From CAMDMI01 sp044359055 (GTDB taxonomy: Bacteria > Bacteroidota > Bacteroidia > Cytophagales > Flexibacteraceae): a stretch of DNA of 20,560 bases. Made by a program: the position numbers and the translations under genes. Positions 20,318 through 20,560 of the stretch are shown here, one piece after another (position 1 is the stretch's first letter; each line of letters begins with the position of its first letter). The DNA lies in the NCBI GenBank assembly GCA_044359055.1, contig JBIKMV010000029.1, positions 1 to 20,560 on the forward strand. Reading direction: 5' to 3'. The notes under the pieces are model-generated. The model ran no database searches. It was not told where the DNA came from and was given only the letters and a program-made list of their open reading frames with translations.

Positions 20318-20560
20318 TTACAGACCCGGGCAGGGGATGTTTCTGTACACGATTCTTTTCCTGCACTTTTCGTTGATCAGCTGATAGCTCATTGTGATTT
20401 CAAAGGTTCTTCCGAACGCATTGATTTGGGAAGAAACAGGAAAATCATAGCTGAAACCCATACGAATCAGGCCATAGTCGGTAGGAACTTTAGTTGCCAG
20501 CATCAGACAGAGGGCTTCATGATTCAGGGCATTTGAAGGTGTTTTTACCAGTACGGGAAT
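20318..20560 (-). CDS. PorP/SprF-type T9SS membrane protein (C-terminal fragment)
   Basis: The frame is open from the right edge of the window to a TAA at 20318, giving the last 80 residues of a protein whose start lies outside. IRMGFSYDFPVSSQINAFG, then TFEITMSYQL and a basic tail RKRIVYRNIPCPGL resemble the closing strands and 'R-K-x-x-x-C-P' tail of the PorP/SprF family, outer-membrane or periplasmic partners of the type IX secretion system and gliding machinery. The ATG at 20503 is internal, not the start. With so little sequence the family call is moderate. It fits the presence of two T9SS cargo genes in the window. Confidence 0.66.
   Translation of the reverse strand: MPVLVKTPSNALNHEALCLMLATKVPTDYGLIRMGFSYDFPVSSQINAFGRTFEITMSYQLINEKCRKRIVYRNIPCPGL

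Noticed and set aside
1..20560. Mobile elements, CRISPR arrays, toxin-antitoxin or phage-defence systems
   Set aside because: I saw no transposase, integrase, regular direct repeats or recognisable defence proteins; gene content and composition look uniform and chromosomal.

Overview
The window looks like ordinary chromosomal DNA from a member of the phylum Bacteroidota. The evidence is of four kinds. Two secreted proteins end in a type IX secretion (T9SS) sorting domain, and the right edge holds the end of a PorP/SprF-type T9SS membrane protein. Several intergenic regions carry the Bacteroidota promoter -7 box TAnnTTTG with an upstream TTG, and Shine-Dalgarno sites are not evident. Other families (OmpH/Skp with a TlpA-like thioredoxin, an LptG-like permease, a small CcmD-like protein, CcmE with CxxxY) are the forms usual in this phylum. 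I cannot assign a genus. I saw no mobile element, rRNA, tRNA, CRISPR array or phage gene.

Left part (1-4300): a ROK sugar kinase (cut by the window edge) lies downstream of a YihY/BrkB membrane protein on the minus strand. Divergent from them is a plus-strand pair: an OmpH/Skp-like periplasmic chaperone whose stop overlaps the start of a secreted TlpA-like thioredoxin protein. The two divergent promoters appear to share one palindromic TTGCAA. A minus-strand outer-membrane beta-barrel protein converges on the thioredoxin gene.

Middle (4400-12900), all plus strand: an uncharacterised secreted protein overlapping surE; two T9SS cargo proteins, the second without any ATG start; an LptF/LptG-type permease overlapping an EamA transporter; an ArnT-like family 39 glycosyltransferase; and a lipoprotein of unknown function closed by a clear intrinsic terminator.

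Right part (13000-20560): a fused 3-hydroxyacyl-CoA dehydrogenase/enoyl-CoA hydratase for beta-oxidation; a NUDIX hydrolase and pdxH (vitamin B6 salvage) transcribed divergently from overlapping promoters; a BCP-type peroxiredoxin behind an EamA transporter on the minus strand; then the cytochrome c maturation cluster ccmB-ccmC-ccmD-ccmE, which moves heme across the inner membrane and loads it on CcmE. This CcmE has Cys in place of the usual heme-binding His. The ccm run stops at a convergent PorP/SprF fragment, so ccmA, ccmF and the thioredoxin/lyase parts must lie elsewhere or be absent.

The dominant theme is envelope biology: outer membrane, periplasmic folding, lipopolysaccharide transport, surface secretion and cytochrome c assembly, interspersed with metabolic enzymes. 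No stretch above 300 bases lacks a gene. I found no convincing undescribed multi-gene system. The items most worth a second look are the symmetric shared promoter, the CxxxY CcmE, and the uncharacterised surE-linked protein and lipoprotein.
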